The position numbers were made by a program, and so were the translations under genes. DNA of 64,000 bases from Prochlorococcus marinus XMU1408 (GTDB taxonomy: Bacteria; Cyanobacteriota; Cyanobacteriia; PCC-6307; Cyanobiaceae). The notes under the pieces were generated by a model. The model made no database searches and was not told where the DNA came from. It saw only the letters and a list, made by a program, of their open reading frames with translations. The stretch lies in NCBI RefSeq assembly GCF_003208055.1, contig NZ_QJUE01000001.1:124001-188000 (forward strand). Reading direction: 5' to 3'. Below are positions 42,219-50,284 of the stretch, piece by piece (the first letter of the stretch is position 1; every line of letters starts with the position of its first letter).

Positions 42219-42857
42219 ATGGTTGTCCTGCCGGTTTTTGTTCAGGCTCCATGGGTGCATGTGTTTCCTTTTTCAGCGTTTTTATTTAGTTTTATAATAT
42301 TTTTTCTTGGTTTTTATTTACAAAATTTTAGTACCTACAAATGGACTTCTGTGGGGTCTCTATTGGTTGGCGTGAGTTGGAGTTGGTTAGGAGGATGTCT
42401 TTTCTGGGGATGGCTTAGGGCTCATCCTGTTTGGCATTTGCCTGTTGAGTCCATAGCTTTGCCAATAGCGGCAAGTCTTTTAAATACTAAATGGAAAATT
42501 GGATCAAGTTTTTATTTAGCATCTTTATTAGGAACTGCTTTTACTGACTTGATGATTGTTTTAACAGGAGTCATGAAGGCATGGCCTGAAATTGTTGAAG
42601 CGCCCTTCTCAGAAGCCTCCAAAATGTTGAGTTTGACGGCGGAACAGTTATTGTCACCATTTTCTCTCATATCAATTTCTATTGCTGCACTTTTAATTAT
42701 TTGGATTGCGAATTGGATGAATCAAAAATCAAAAATCGAACCTTCTTTTTGCGATGCCTGGCTTGTGTCTAGTGCAGCTTTGACAACTACCTTATGGGTT
42801 GATGGTTTATTTTTTGCCACCACATTGCTTGAACCCCAATTAAGTGGGTTGATCTGA
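42219..42857 (+). CDS. DUF3120 family membrane protein
   Basis: A 212-residue polytopic membrane protein. It starts MVVLPVFVQAPWVHVFPFSAFLF, the conserved beginning of the cyanobacterial DUF3120 family, and contains WSWLGGCLFWGWLRAHPVWHLPVESIALP. An in-frame TTG at 42198 would add seven residues, but the ATG at 42219 fits the family start. Its function is unknown. It lies 12 bp upstream of nadB and may be co-transcribed with it. Confidence 0.88.
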   Translation: MVVLPVFVQAPWVHVFPFSAFLFSFIIFFLGFYLQNFSTYKWTSVGSLLVGVSWSWLGGCLFWGWLRAHPVWHLPVESIALPIAASLLNTKWKIGSSFYLASLLGTAFTDLMIVLTGVMKAWPEIVEAPFSEASKMLSLTAEQLLSPFSLISISIAALLIIWIANWMNQKSKIEPSFCDAWLVSSAALTTTLWVDGLFFATTLLEPQLSGLI

Positions 42858-42869
42858 AAACAAATATTT

Positions 42870-44570
42870 ATGGATTTAAATACTGGATTTCTTAAAAATG
42901 ATTTTTACTCAAGCAATTGGGATGTGGTTGTTATTGGAGCAGGGGCAGCGGGTTTGATGACCTCTCTTGAACTACCATCAAAATTGAAAATATTACTGTT
43001 AAATCGAAATACAAGTAAGCGTTCTTCCAGTAGATGGGCTCAAGGTGGAATGGCTGCTGTTACTCGAGTCGAAGATAGCGAAGATATTCATGCTTTGGAT
43101 ACGATTAAAGCTGGTGCAGGTCTTTGTGATCCTGAAGCAGTTCAGATGTTTGTTGAGAGTGCTCCGAGATTAGTAGATAGACTTTTAAAACTGGGAATGG
43201 AGTTTGATAGAACCTCTGGAAAATTATCTACAACTCTTGAGGCTGCTCATACGCATAGAAGAGTACTTCACGTAAAAGATAGAACTGGAAAAGCATTGGT
43301 TGATGTTCTTAATGAGCAAGTTGATCGAAGAGATAATGTTCTTCATCAAAGAGGGATAAGAGTGACTCAGATATGGGTTGAAGGAGGTAGATGTCTTGGG
43401 GTGCAGGTTTTGGATGGACCAGCTTTGCGTTGGATAAATGCTAAGGCAGTTGTTTTAGCTACTGGTGGAGGAGGTCATTTGTTTGCAAACACAACAAATC
43501 CAATCCAAGCTGCTGGTGAGGGGATCGCTTTAGCATGGAGAGCTGGAGCGGTAATAGAAGATCTTGAATTTTTTCAGTTTCATCCAACTGCACTGAAATT
43601 GAATGGTGCGCCTTCTTTTTTAATTTCTGAAGCTTTAAGGGGAGAGGGTGCTGTTTTAGTGGATTCCCTAGGAGAAAGTCCGGTAGCCCAACTTGAAGGG
43701 AAAGACCTTGCATCTCGTGATCAAGTAAGCAGGGCATTATTTAAAGCAATGCAGAAGCAGAAAGTTGATCATGTAGGTCTTGATGTCAAATCTATTGGTG
43801 TTGAGAATGTAGAAGCACGTTTTCCATCAATTTTTCAAAGGTGTAGAGAGCTTGGCTTAGACCCTTTAAAAGAAGTAATCCCAGTTGCACCATCTGCCCA
43901 TTATTGGATGGGTGGTGTCTATACAAACTTAAAAGCACAAACAAATATCACAGGACTTTTTGCCATAGGGGAAGTGGCATGTACTGGACTTCATGGTGCA
44001 AATAGACTCGCAAGCAATTCATTAATGGAATGCTTGGTTTTTGCTAATCAAATGAGAGATATTGAATTAAATAACTTTCAAACTTCTGATTTATCAGTAA
44101 AAAATTCAAGTTTTAAAAAGGTGAATCTTCGCTTTTCAAAGAAACAAGGAACACAGTATTTAATAAAAGAAATCGAAAAACTTCGCCAATTGTGCTGGCG
44201 TGAGGCTGGAGTTGATCGATCGCAAAGAGGTATGAGTGCTGCGCTTGCAAAAGTTAAACGAGATTATGAAAACCTCTTAAACGAGCCATTATTAAATTTA
44301 GTATTTTCTCAGTCAAAAAATGCAATTAATCAATTTGATGAAATTGCCAGGAGAGATCTTAATTTGCTACTTGATTTAACTAATAGGCAAATGGCGAGTG
44401 CTCTTATGTTAGAGGCTTGTTTATTTCGCGAAGAGAGTAGAGGAGGTCACTTTAGAGATGACTTTCCAAATTCAGTACCTTTTTGGCAGTGTCATACACG
44501 ACAAGTAAAAGGGATGCACATCCACACTCGTCCTGTAAGTGATATGTTTTTCGAGTTTAAAAATCGTTAG
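42870..44570 (+). CDS. nadB: L-aspartate oxidase
   Basis: A 566-residue FAD enzyme oxidising aspartate to iminoaspartate, the first step of de novo NAD synthesis with NadA. Visible are the FAD-binding VVIGAGAAGLMTSLELP, SSRWAQGGMAAVTRVEDS, EFFQFHPTALKL, LISEALRGEGAVLVDS, SAHYWMGGVYTNL and GANRLASNSLMECLVF. The C-terminal helical domain (RGMSAALAKVKRDYENL) is complete. Its 3' end overlaps the convergent VKOR-thioredoxin gene by 14 bp. Confidence 0.97.
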   Translation: MDLNTGFLKNDFYSSNWDVVVIGAGAAGLMTSLELPSKLKILLLNRNTSKRSSSRWAQGGMAAVTRVEDSEDIHALDTIKAGAGLCDPEAVQMFVESAPRLVDRLLKLGMEFDRTSGKLSTTLEAAHTHRRVLHVKDRTGKALVDVLNEQVDRRDNVLHQRGIRVTQIWVEGGRCLGVQVLDGPALRWINAKAVVLATGGGGHLFANTTNPIQAAGEGIALAWRAGAVIEDLEFFQFHPTALKLNGAPSFLISEALRGEGAVLVDSLGESPVAQLEGKDLASRDQVSRALFKAMQKQKVDHVGLDVKSIGVENVEARFPSIFQRCRELGLDPLKEVIPVAPSAHYWMGGVYTNLKAQTNITGLFAIGEVACTGLHGANRLASNSLMECLVFANQMRDIELNNFQTSDLSVKNSSFKKVNLRFSKKQGTQYLIKEIEKLRQLCWREAGVDRSQRGMSAALAKVKRDYENLLNEPLLNLVFSQSKNAINQFDEIARRDLNLLLDLTNRQMASALMLEACLFREESRGGHFRDDFPNSVPFWQCHTRQVKGMHIHTRPVSDMFFEFKNR

Positions 44571-45498
44571 TGTTTTTGTAATTACTTAGTTCTGCTAATT
44601 CTTTTAGACTCTTAACTCCTGAATCAATTGAACCATTAATTTCCCAAGAGGGGAATCCTGTTATACCTTTAGCTTCACAAAGCTCTCTTTTATTGTTAAA
44701 TCCATCTTTTGCACATTCTACTAAATTTAATTTTTTAGAAGCTTCTTTCCCGAACATTTCTTTTTGATCATGACAATGTGGACACCAATAAGCGTTATAC
44801 ATTACTGCTCCTTCTTTTGTTAAATGTTCAGCGAGTTTTATTTTTTCAGGTGAACTTATAGCTATTACAGCAGGTGGCATCCCTTGAACATTGTTTGCAA
44901 CTTCCTTGGTAGATGGATCAACTGATGATGACCAAATTAGGCCTGCCAAAAGGACTGCTACTGACATGATAAAACCTCTAAAAAACAATACTCCATAATC
45001 TTCCCAACCACCTCCAAATATATTTAATAATAGAATTGAAAGTGATATAAGACAAGAAAGAAGACAGAAAAAACAGAAAGCTTTTATTTTAAATATCATT
45101 ACTGATATTAAAATTAAGCTAAAAATAAAATTCGATGTAGCTATGTAAAAAGATCCCCACCATGTAACTTTTGATATATTGCTTTTTTGGTTTTTGAGAA
45201 TAGGTATTAATGGGAATACTGCCATTAATAATATTAATAAATAACTGATTAAACCTATTAATGATAATGGAATCGAAAAATCGTTTATGTGAAAGAAAGT
45301 ACCCCAAGGACTATTTAAAACTTTATCGCAGCCTCCTAATCCACCTGGGCAATTTAAATTTCCTATTAATCCCCATTTATTCAATGTTATTGATCCTGTA
45401 TCAATAACTCCAACTGTTGATAATATAGCTATTGTTACTCTCGCCCATTTAGAACCCATATCTAGGCGTCGACGACTTTTTAGTCTTGAAGATCCCAT
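44557..45498 (-). CDS. VKOR-thioredoxin fusion (disulfide-forming oxidoreductase)
   Basis: A 313-residue membrane enzyme. The VKOR domain has four to five transmembrane segments (about 20-160), a loop cysteine pair C50/C57, and the redox motif C142-FF-C145. A thioredoxin-like domain follows with the CPHC motif (C239, C242). The fused protein oxidises quinone-linked cysteines and makes protein disulfides in the periplasm or thylakoid lumen, as in plant LTO1. Domain order VKOR then Trx is the cyanobacterial type. It overlaps nadB by 14 bp. Confidence 0.94.
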   Translation of the reverse strand: MGSSRLKSRRRLDMGSKWARVTIAILSTVGVIDTGSITLNKWGLIGNLNCPGGLGGCDKVLNSPWGTFFHINDFSIPLSLIGLISYLLILLMAVFPLIPILKNQKSNISKVTWWGSFYIATSNFIFSLILISVMIFKIKAFCFFCLLSCLISLSILLLNIFGGGWEDYGVLFFRGFIMSVAVLLAGLIWSSSVDPSTKEVANNVQGMPPAVIAISSPEKIKLAEHLTKEGAVMYNAYWCPHCHDQKEMFGKEASKKLNLVECAKDGFNNKRELCEAKGITGFPSWEINGSIDSGVKSLKELAELSNYKNTNDF

Positions 45499-45677
45499 GC
45501 AAGAGAATTCTGAATAATTGAATTTATTTTTTATTCTAATGAAGAATTTATTTAATGTATGAATTATCTAAATCAATTTCAATGTTCTTTATAATTTTGA
45601 ACCATTTAATTATTTTATTTGGTATTAAATATAAATTGCTTAAATAAATTTTCTACTATTAAGAGTGATTTATTTGT

Positions 45678-45770
45678 TCAGATTAATTTAATAGCTTTCA
45701 AGGCTTTTTGAATCACGATTGCTGCAGCAAGACCTGCGCCAACAAAAACTAAGTAAAAAAGAATTCCCAT
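45678..45770 (-). CDS. petL: Cytochrome b6-f complex subunit PetL
   Basis: A 30-residue frame, MGILFYLVFVGAGLAAA followed by IVIQKALKAIKLI. It has one transmembrane helix and the LKAIKLI C-terminus characteristic of cyanobacterial and plastid PetL. PetL is a small stabilising subunit of the thylakoid cytochrome b6-f complex. The surrounding gap contains no other coding frame that would explain it. The call relies on the C-terminal signature and length; other small photosynthetic peptides remain possible. Confidence 0.75.
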   Translation of the reverse strand: MGILFYLVFVGAGLAAAIVIQKALKAIKLI

Positions 45771-45826
45771 TTGATTTAAATTTCTCAATTAATAATAGAA
45801 CATCATTGCGTTATCTTAGGAATTTA

Positions 45827-46228
45827 TTAATCTTGAATGTATTCTTTACCGGACGTCAGGCATTGTTCTGCTCGTTGCAATTCACGTCCAATGTAAATGG
45901 CATGATCTAAGCAACTGATAGGGAATGGACCATGACCCTCTGAAATTTGAATTCCTACTTGCTTGGCACTTTTCCCTCTGTAAATATTACTTGGTTGATT
46001 CCTATTTTTTGTTTTGCAACTAATTGGCTCTCCTGATTCTGGATCTATAGCTCGACCTTTTTGATCAATATTGTTTAAATAATGTTCAAGTATTAACTCA
46101 TTCGTAAGAGGTTCGATTTTAATTAAGAAATAACCTTTTGGATCAAGATCTATTTGTCTCTTAGATAATTTATCATCTAAAAGCTTTATTGAGGGAATCA
46201 AGTCTTTTTGAAGATCTATATTTTTCAT
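45827..46228 (-). CDS. DUF4346 domain protein
   Basis: A 133-residue soluble protein with the DUF4346 pattern: LDPKGYFLIKIEPLTNELILEHY, a central PESGEPISCKTKNRN, and the C-terminal SCLDHAIYIGRELQRAEQCL. The family occurs in cyanobacteria, sometimes annexed to dihydropteroate-synthase-like proteins, and its function is unknown. The short Asp-Pro-Lys-Gly core and the His/Glu-rich helix are intact. It follows the 46312 gene in the same direction across a likely terminator. Confidence 0.85.
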   Translation of the reverse strand: MKNIDLQKDLIPSIKLLDDKLSKRQIDLDPKGYFLIKIEPLTNELILEHYLNNIDQKGRAIDPESGEPISCKTKNRNQPSNIYRGKSAKQVGIQISEGHGPFPISCLDHAIYIGRELQRAEQCLTSGKEYIQD

Positions 46229-46245
46229 TTCTTTAATTTACAAAT

Positions 46246-46281
46246 TAAAAAGAAGATACACAAGCTTCTTATTTTTTTTTA
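46246..46281. terminator. Hairpin with A and T runs between two minus-strand genes
   Basis: AAGAAG (46250-46255) and CTTCTT (46265-46270) form a 6-bp stem with a 9-nt loop, flanked by an A run on one side and a long T run on the other. It can act as a bidirectional intrinsic terminator, most usefully for the minus-strand gene ending at 46312. Confidence 0.5.
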
Positions 46282-46311
46282 TTCAATTTTTAGATATTCC
46301 TTCATAAAAAT

Positions 46312-46578
46312 TTATCCTGAAATAAAGCTTTTTAAGATTAAAAAAATAACTAAGTTCACAAAAATAAAAGATAAATAAACAATACCTGGATTTTTCAGGC
46401 CTGCTGGTGCTGTCAGCTCATATCCAAACAGAGTAATAACACCTTGAGTCCCTTTATCTTTATAGTTAAAAATCCCTTGCGCAAAGAAAGGTTTGTCTTC
46501 ATTAGAATTGGCATCATCTTCCTTGGCGGTAGCCGATTTATCTGTCTCCTGAGAATCAAGTAAATTGTTGTCTGTCAT
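46312..46578 (-). CDS. Hypothetical single-span membrane protein
   Basis: An 88-residue protein. The N-terminal 30 residues are acidic and polar, followed by FFAQGIFNYKDKGTQGVITLFGYELTAPAG and a C-terminal transmembrane helix (about 65-85, GIVYLSFIFVNLVIFLILKSF). I do not recognise the family. The layout resembles small thylakoid-associated proteins, but no chlorophyll-binding motif is present. A terminator-like hairpin follows. Its gene lies 31 bp downstream of the GNAT-like gene in the same direction. Confidence 0.7.
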   Translation of the reverse strand: MTDNNLLDSQETDKSATAKEDDANSNEDKPFFAQGIFNYKDKGTQGVITLFGYELTAPAGLKNPGIVYLSFIFVNLVIFLILKSFISG

Positions 46579-46609
46579 TTAAATTAAGTCTTTAATTTTT
46601 CTGAAGTTA

Positions 46610-47791
46610 CTATGTATTTGATAGTTTTGGCTCTTCAAACTTAAAAGGTACTTCATTGTTTGTAGCGTTTATTTGATCAAGCATTAACTTATTTGCTTTT
46701 GGTAGCCATTCTCTTATTAATGAATCCATTGCTAAGTTGTACCATCTATGAAGACTTGCATTGGGTTTAGCAATAAAACCTCTTCGTTTTTTGTGACTCC
46801 CCCCAGCGCCAGGATCAAAATATCTTATTTTATTTGCTATTGCCCACTCAATCGGGGAGTAATAACAAGTCTCAAAATGTAAATTATCTATATTTTTTTC
46901 TGAACCCCAATATCTTCCCCAAAGCATATTCTCGTTTTTTACACATAATGACATTCCAATAGTTTTGTCACTTCCTTCTTCTTTTGCTTCAAATAAAATA
47001 ATATTTTCTTTGATTTCTGTTGATGTAAGTTCAGTGAAAAATGATTCAGTGAGGTATTTACTTCCCCATACTCCCCATCTTGAACAATGAAGTTTATAAT
47101 AATAATGCATTTTTTTTAAATTAATTACATTTATTTGAGACCCACTAAGAGGTTGAACCTTTACTCCATATTTTTTTATACTTGCTCTCTCTCTTTTAAT
47201 ATTTCTACGTTGATTGGAATTAAAATTTTTTAAAAAATCAGAAAAATTGTTTTCTTCATTCAATCTCAATAAACTTTGTTGGTTTATCCATTTAGCGCAA
47301 TCTAGAGATTCAGCTACTTTCATCCATTTAGGATCTACATATAAAAAATTACAACTTAGAATACCATTTTGTTTAGCAAAACTATCAATTTCAGAGAATA
47401 ATATTTGTGTGAGCTCAATTTCATTAACTCCTTCAGCAAAAAGAAAGCGATAACCCTCTATTGGACTTAATGGACTCATGCCTATTAGTTTTGGATAATA
47501 TTGAAGTCCCATATCTTGAGCTAGTTGAACAAAGGCATTATCAAAAATGAATTCTCCATAACTATGAGATTTAAGATAGAGAGGTGCACATGCAATTACA
47601 TCATTTTCACTCCAAGCAGAGAGAAATAATGGTTGCCATCCATATTTTGTATTTACACTTTCTGATCTTTCTAATGCATTTAACCAATCCCACTTATAAA
47701 AAGGAGTTGAATTTTCTTTTAAGAAATTATCCCAAATAATTTTAGGAATTTCTTGGATTGATGCATGCCATTTGATTTTTATATTTTTCAT
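46610..47791 (-). CDS. GNAT-superfamily protein (DUF482 / COG3146 type)
   Basis: A 393-residue protein with the DUF482 layout: NSTPFYKWDWLNALERSESVNTKYGWQPLFL near the N-terminus, RYWGSEKNIDNLHFETCYYSPIEWAI, and FDPGAGGSHKKRRGF near the C-terminus. This family is an acyltransferase-fold group related to FemABX-type peptidoglycan enzymes, with an undefined substrate. The length is normal. The gene stands 17 bp downstream of the RibD_C gene in the same direction. Confidence 0.9.
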   Translation of the reverse strand: MKNIKIKWHASIQEIPKIIWDNFLKENSTPFYKWDWLNALERSESVNTKYGWQPLFLSAWSENDVIACAPLYLKSHSYGEFIFDNAFVQLAQDMGLQYYPKLIGMSPLSPIEGYRFLFAEGVNEIELTQILFSEIDSFAKQNGILSCNFLYVDPKWMKVAESLDCAKWINQQSLLRLNEENNFSDFLKNFNSNQRRNIKRERASIKKYGVKVQPLSGSQINVINLKKMHYYYKLHCSRWGVWGSKYLTESFFTELTSTEIKENIILFEAKEEGSDKTIGMSLCVKNENMLWGRYWGSEKNIDNLHFETCYYSPIEWAIANKIRYFDPGAGGSHKKRRGFIAKPNASLHRWYNLAMDSLIREWLPKANKLMLDQINATNNEVPFKFEEPKLSNT

Positions 47792-47807
47792 TTATTTTAT
47801 ACTAAAT

Positions 47808-48491
47808 CTATATTTTGGATAAATTATTTCTAAAATATCTGATAAGTAATTCATTATTACCGAGCTTTCTACTTTCTTTTAGAATCCAATTATTTTTTTT
47901 ATTCATTATCGTATTTAAGTTTCTTAATTCAGATGAAACCCAGCAGTAATCTCCTCCTAGCAGATTAGGCGTAATGGTAATTTGTAATTCATCTATTAGA
48001 TCCTCTAAAAGAAAATTTGAAATAAGATTTGCGCCTCCTAGTAATACAATTTTCGCAATACCTTTTTGATATAAAACATCAAGAGAATCACGCCACGTGA
48101 ATTTTAAATTTATTTTTTTATCGAATCCATTATGAAGCAGACTCTCATTTTTCTTTTCTTGCTTTTGGATCAACCATCTTTGAAGAGGTTGTTTAAAAAA
48201 AGGCCAAGTGGCTGGAAAGTCTATTTGATTGCTGGCTATAAGAGCAATTGGCTGTGCATTTTTTCCTTCTAATGTTCTTTGTTTTAATAAGTTTTTATTT
48301 TTAATGACACAAATAGATTGATGATCTCTCAGCGTTTGTCCTCCCATTAAAATTCCATCTGACCAAGCAAGTGATTCTTCTAAAACCAAACGATCACCAG
48401 ACTGACCTAGTTGTGTTTTTCCTCCTTCTGGATAAGCGATACGTCCATCAATACTAGAAGCTAAAACTAATCTAACCCATTTTTTTTTCAA
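47808..48491 (-). CDS. RibD C-terminal (reductase) domain protein
   Basis: A 227-residue stand-alone RibD_C (DHFR-fold) reductase, lacking the deaminase half of RibD. It begins WVRLVLASSIDGRIAYPEGG, with AWSDGILMGGQTLRDH and KIVLLGGANLISNFLLEDLIDELQITITPNLLGG. The TTG start at 48491 immediately follows the TAA stop of the tandem PTPS gene and is followed by nine A residues. Domain relatives reduce riboflavin precursors or pterins with NADPH. Linkage to PTPS suggests a pterin substrate (inference). Confidence 0.88.
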   Translation of the reverse strand: MKKKWVRLVLASSIDGRIAYPEGGKTQLGQSGDRLVLEESLAWSDGILMGGQTLRDHQSICVIKNKNLLKQRTLEGKNAQPIALIASNQIDFPATWPFFKQPLQRWLIQKQEKKNESLLHNGFDKKINLKFTWRDSLDVLYQKGIAKIVLLGGANLISNFLLEDLIDELQITITPNLLGGDYCWVSSELRNLNTIMNKKNNWILKESRKLGNNELLIRYFRNNLSKI

Positions 48492-49418
48492 TTATCTCAG
48501 CAAGCCGACCTTATTCTTTGAGTCTTTAGTATCGATTTTTGATTCGGGTACGCTTGCATATACTTCAGCTGCATTGTTTGGACTCTCCTGTAGTTTTATC
48601 TTATATAAATTTGCCCCAATTGCATTAATTGGATTAGTTAACTTATCTGAAATATGTAATGCAATATTTTCAGCTGTAGGTACACAATTTGTAAAATAAG
48701 GAATATCTTTATTTAAAAAAGTATGATCAAAAGGCTCTACAACTAAATCATTAATTAAACTATTTAAGGCAGATAAATCACATATCATTCCTGTCCTAGG
48801 GTTTATTTTTCCTTTGACAGTTATATCTATTAAATAATTATGACCATGTCCATTAGGTCGCGCACATTTTCCAAATATTTTTTCATTTTCGGTTTGTGGT
48901 AGGTCTTCTCTGGCTAGGCGATGAGCAGCTGAAAAGTGTGTTTGAACTGTTAAATAAGCATCCATAGCATTTCCTTGATAGTCAGCCCAGAGTTTTGGGT
49001 TTTCGTAAAGTCGAAGAGATTTTAGGGGTAAGTGAGATTTAAGGCGCTTCCATATAATACGCACTAAACTTTCGGTTGTGGGAAGGCAACCTTCAGGTTT
49101 AGATAGGTCAAACTCTGGCCATGTGTCATTCAAAAAACGAAAGTCAAGCTGACTTGTTACTTCGTTTTTTATGGCATGTTTTACATCTGAAAGGTTTAAG
49201 ACCATGCCATATTTATTCAGTTCTCCTTCCATGGTTACGATTAACTCGTAATTATGACCGTGGCCAGGAGCTATTGAGCATGGGCCAAACAAAGCTGAAT
49301 TATCATCATCAGATAATTCAGGAAGCCTATACAGGTGACTTGCGCTGAAGCAGGCTCGCCTTGTAATTACACAGCTTCTCCCCTCTCCGTGAGGGAAATT
49401 AGATGTGATTGCTTCCAT
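48492..49418 (-). CDS. Tandem 6-pyruvoyl-tetrahydropterin synthase/QueD-like protein
   Basis: A 308-residue protein with two PTPS domains in a row (about 15-145 and 150-285). Domain 1 has the metal-ligand set H28, H53, H55 (GHGHNY) with C47. Domain 2 has H166, H191, H193 with C185 (KCARPNGHGHNY). Domain 2 retains the catalytic Asp-His (D231-H232 in DHTFLN). In domain 1 the equivalent is D92-F93 (LDFRFLN), so the His is lost. Likely activity is dihydroneopterin triphosphate to a pyruvoyl or carboxy tetrahydropterin, for cyanopterin or queuosine. It is followed at once by the RibD_C gene. Confidence 0.9.
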   Translation of the reverse strand: MEAITSNFPHGEGRSCVITRRACFSASHLYRLPELSDDDNSALFGPCSIAPGHGHNYELIVTMEGELNKYGMVLNLSDVKHAIKNEVTSQLDFRFLNDTWPEFDLSKPEGCLPTTESLVRIIWKRLKSHLPLKSLRLYENPKLWADYQGNAMDAYLTVQTHFSAAHRLAREDLPQTENEKIFGKCARPNGHGHNYLIDITVKGKINPRTGMICDLSALNSLINDLVVEPFDHTFLNKDIPYFTNCVPTAENIALHISDKLTNPINAIGANLYKIKLQESPNNAAEVYASVPESKIDTKDSKNKVGLLR

Positions 49419-49470
49419 AATTTTTTCACATCAAAACACATCTTAATAACTTTTAGCTACTTCTGTCTTT

Positions 49471-50067
49471 ATGGCCGTCCAATCAAGCCCTCAAACTCTT
49501 AAAGAAAAGTTAGGTGGTCGAAATATTTTTTTGATAGGAATGATGGGTTCTGGCAAAAGTCAAACGGGACCAGTTCTCGCGAAAATAATAAATTATGCTT
49601 TTGTTGATACTGATGATGTTATAGAAAAAGCTTCTAAACAATCTATTTCATCTATTTTTGAAAAAGATGGTGAAAAAGTCTTTAGGGATGTTGAAAAACA
49701 AGTTTTAAAAGAAATTAGCCAACATCATTCTCTTGTAATTGCTACTGGAGGTGGTTTAGTTTCACTGCCTGAAAACTGGGGAATTCTTCATCAAGGAATC
49801 GTTATTTGGATAGATCTTGATTTAAAACGTTCAATTAAACGATTAGAAAGTGATAATAAGAAACGCCCTTTACTAATTGGGGATGACTTGGCTAATAATT
49901 TTAATCAGATTTATGAAAGTAGAAAACCTATGTATTTAGAATCAGATTTGAGAATAGAAGTTGAGGATCAATCTCCATATGAAGTAGCAACTATGATTGC
50001 TGAACGTTTACCAAGTATCCTTATTGATCCGGAGACTCAAGCCGAACGGCATACCACTGAATTGTAA
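49471..50067 (+). CDS. aroK: Shikimate kinase
   Basis: A 198-residue P-loop kinase phosphorylating shikimate in aromatic amino acid synthesis. The P loop is GMMGSGKSQTGPVLA (near residue 23), followed by FVDTDDVIEKASKQSI, EKVFRDVEKQVL, VIATGGGLVSLPENW and the lid KKRPLL. The N- and C-terminal extensions are about 15 residues each. It is divergent from the tandem PTPS gene with 52 bp between starts. Its final 47 bp overlap the CRR7-family gene on the other strand. Confidence 0.95.
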   Translation: MAVQSSPQTLKEKLGGRNIFLIGMMGSGKSQTGPVLAKIINYAFVDTDDVIEKASKQSISSIFEKDGEKVFRDVEKQVLKEISQHHSLVIATGGGLVSLPENWGILHQGIVIWIDLDLKRSIKRLESDNKKRPLLIGDDLANNFNQIYESRKPMYLESDLRIEVEDQSPYEVATMIAERLPSILIDPETQAERHTTEL

Positions 50068-50284
50068 AACCTGTTTTGATTTCTAGGTCGCAGGCTGTAT
50101 CAAGTAAATGTTGTGCAGCTTCTTCTATTGAAGACTTACATGCAAGATCTAGTGGTAATGAATCAAATTTATTTAACCAAGTTTGAAGCCATAAAAGAGT
50201 TTGGTCTTTAGTCAGGAATTGTTCACTTTCTCCAGGGACCAAAACAACATAATTATCCATTTCTCTAATTAGCGGATCAGACAT
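50021..50284 (-). CDS. CRR7 (chlororespiratory reduction 7) family protein
   Basis: An 87-residue protein with the CRR7/DUF3571 pattern: DNYVVLVPGESEQFL at the start, then WLQTWLNKFDSLPLDL, SIEEAAQHLLDTACDLEI and GFTIQWYAVRLE. In plants CRR7 is needed for assembly of the chloroplast NDH complex. In cyanobacteria the role is not well defined. The start ATG overlaps the divergent gene at 50283 by two bases (CATG at 50282-50285). The 3' 47 bp overlap aroK. Confidence 0.88.
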   Translation of the reverse strand: MSDPLIREMDNYVVLVPGESEQFLTKDQTLLWLQTWLNKFDSLPLDLACKSSIEEAAQHLLDTACDLEIKTGFTIQWYAVRLESPDQ

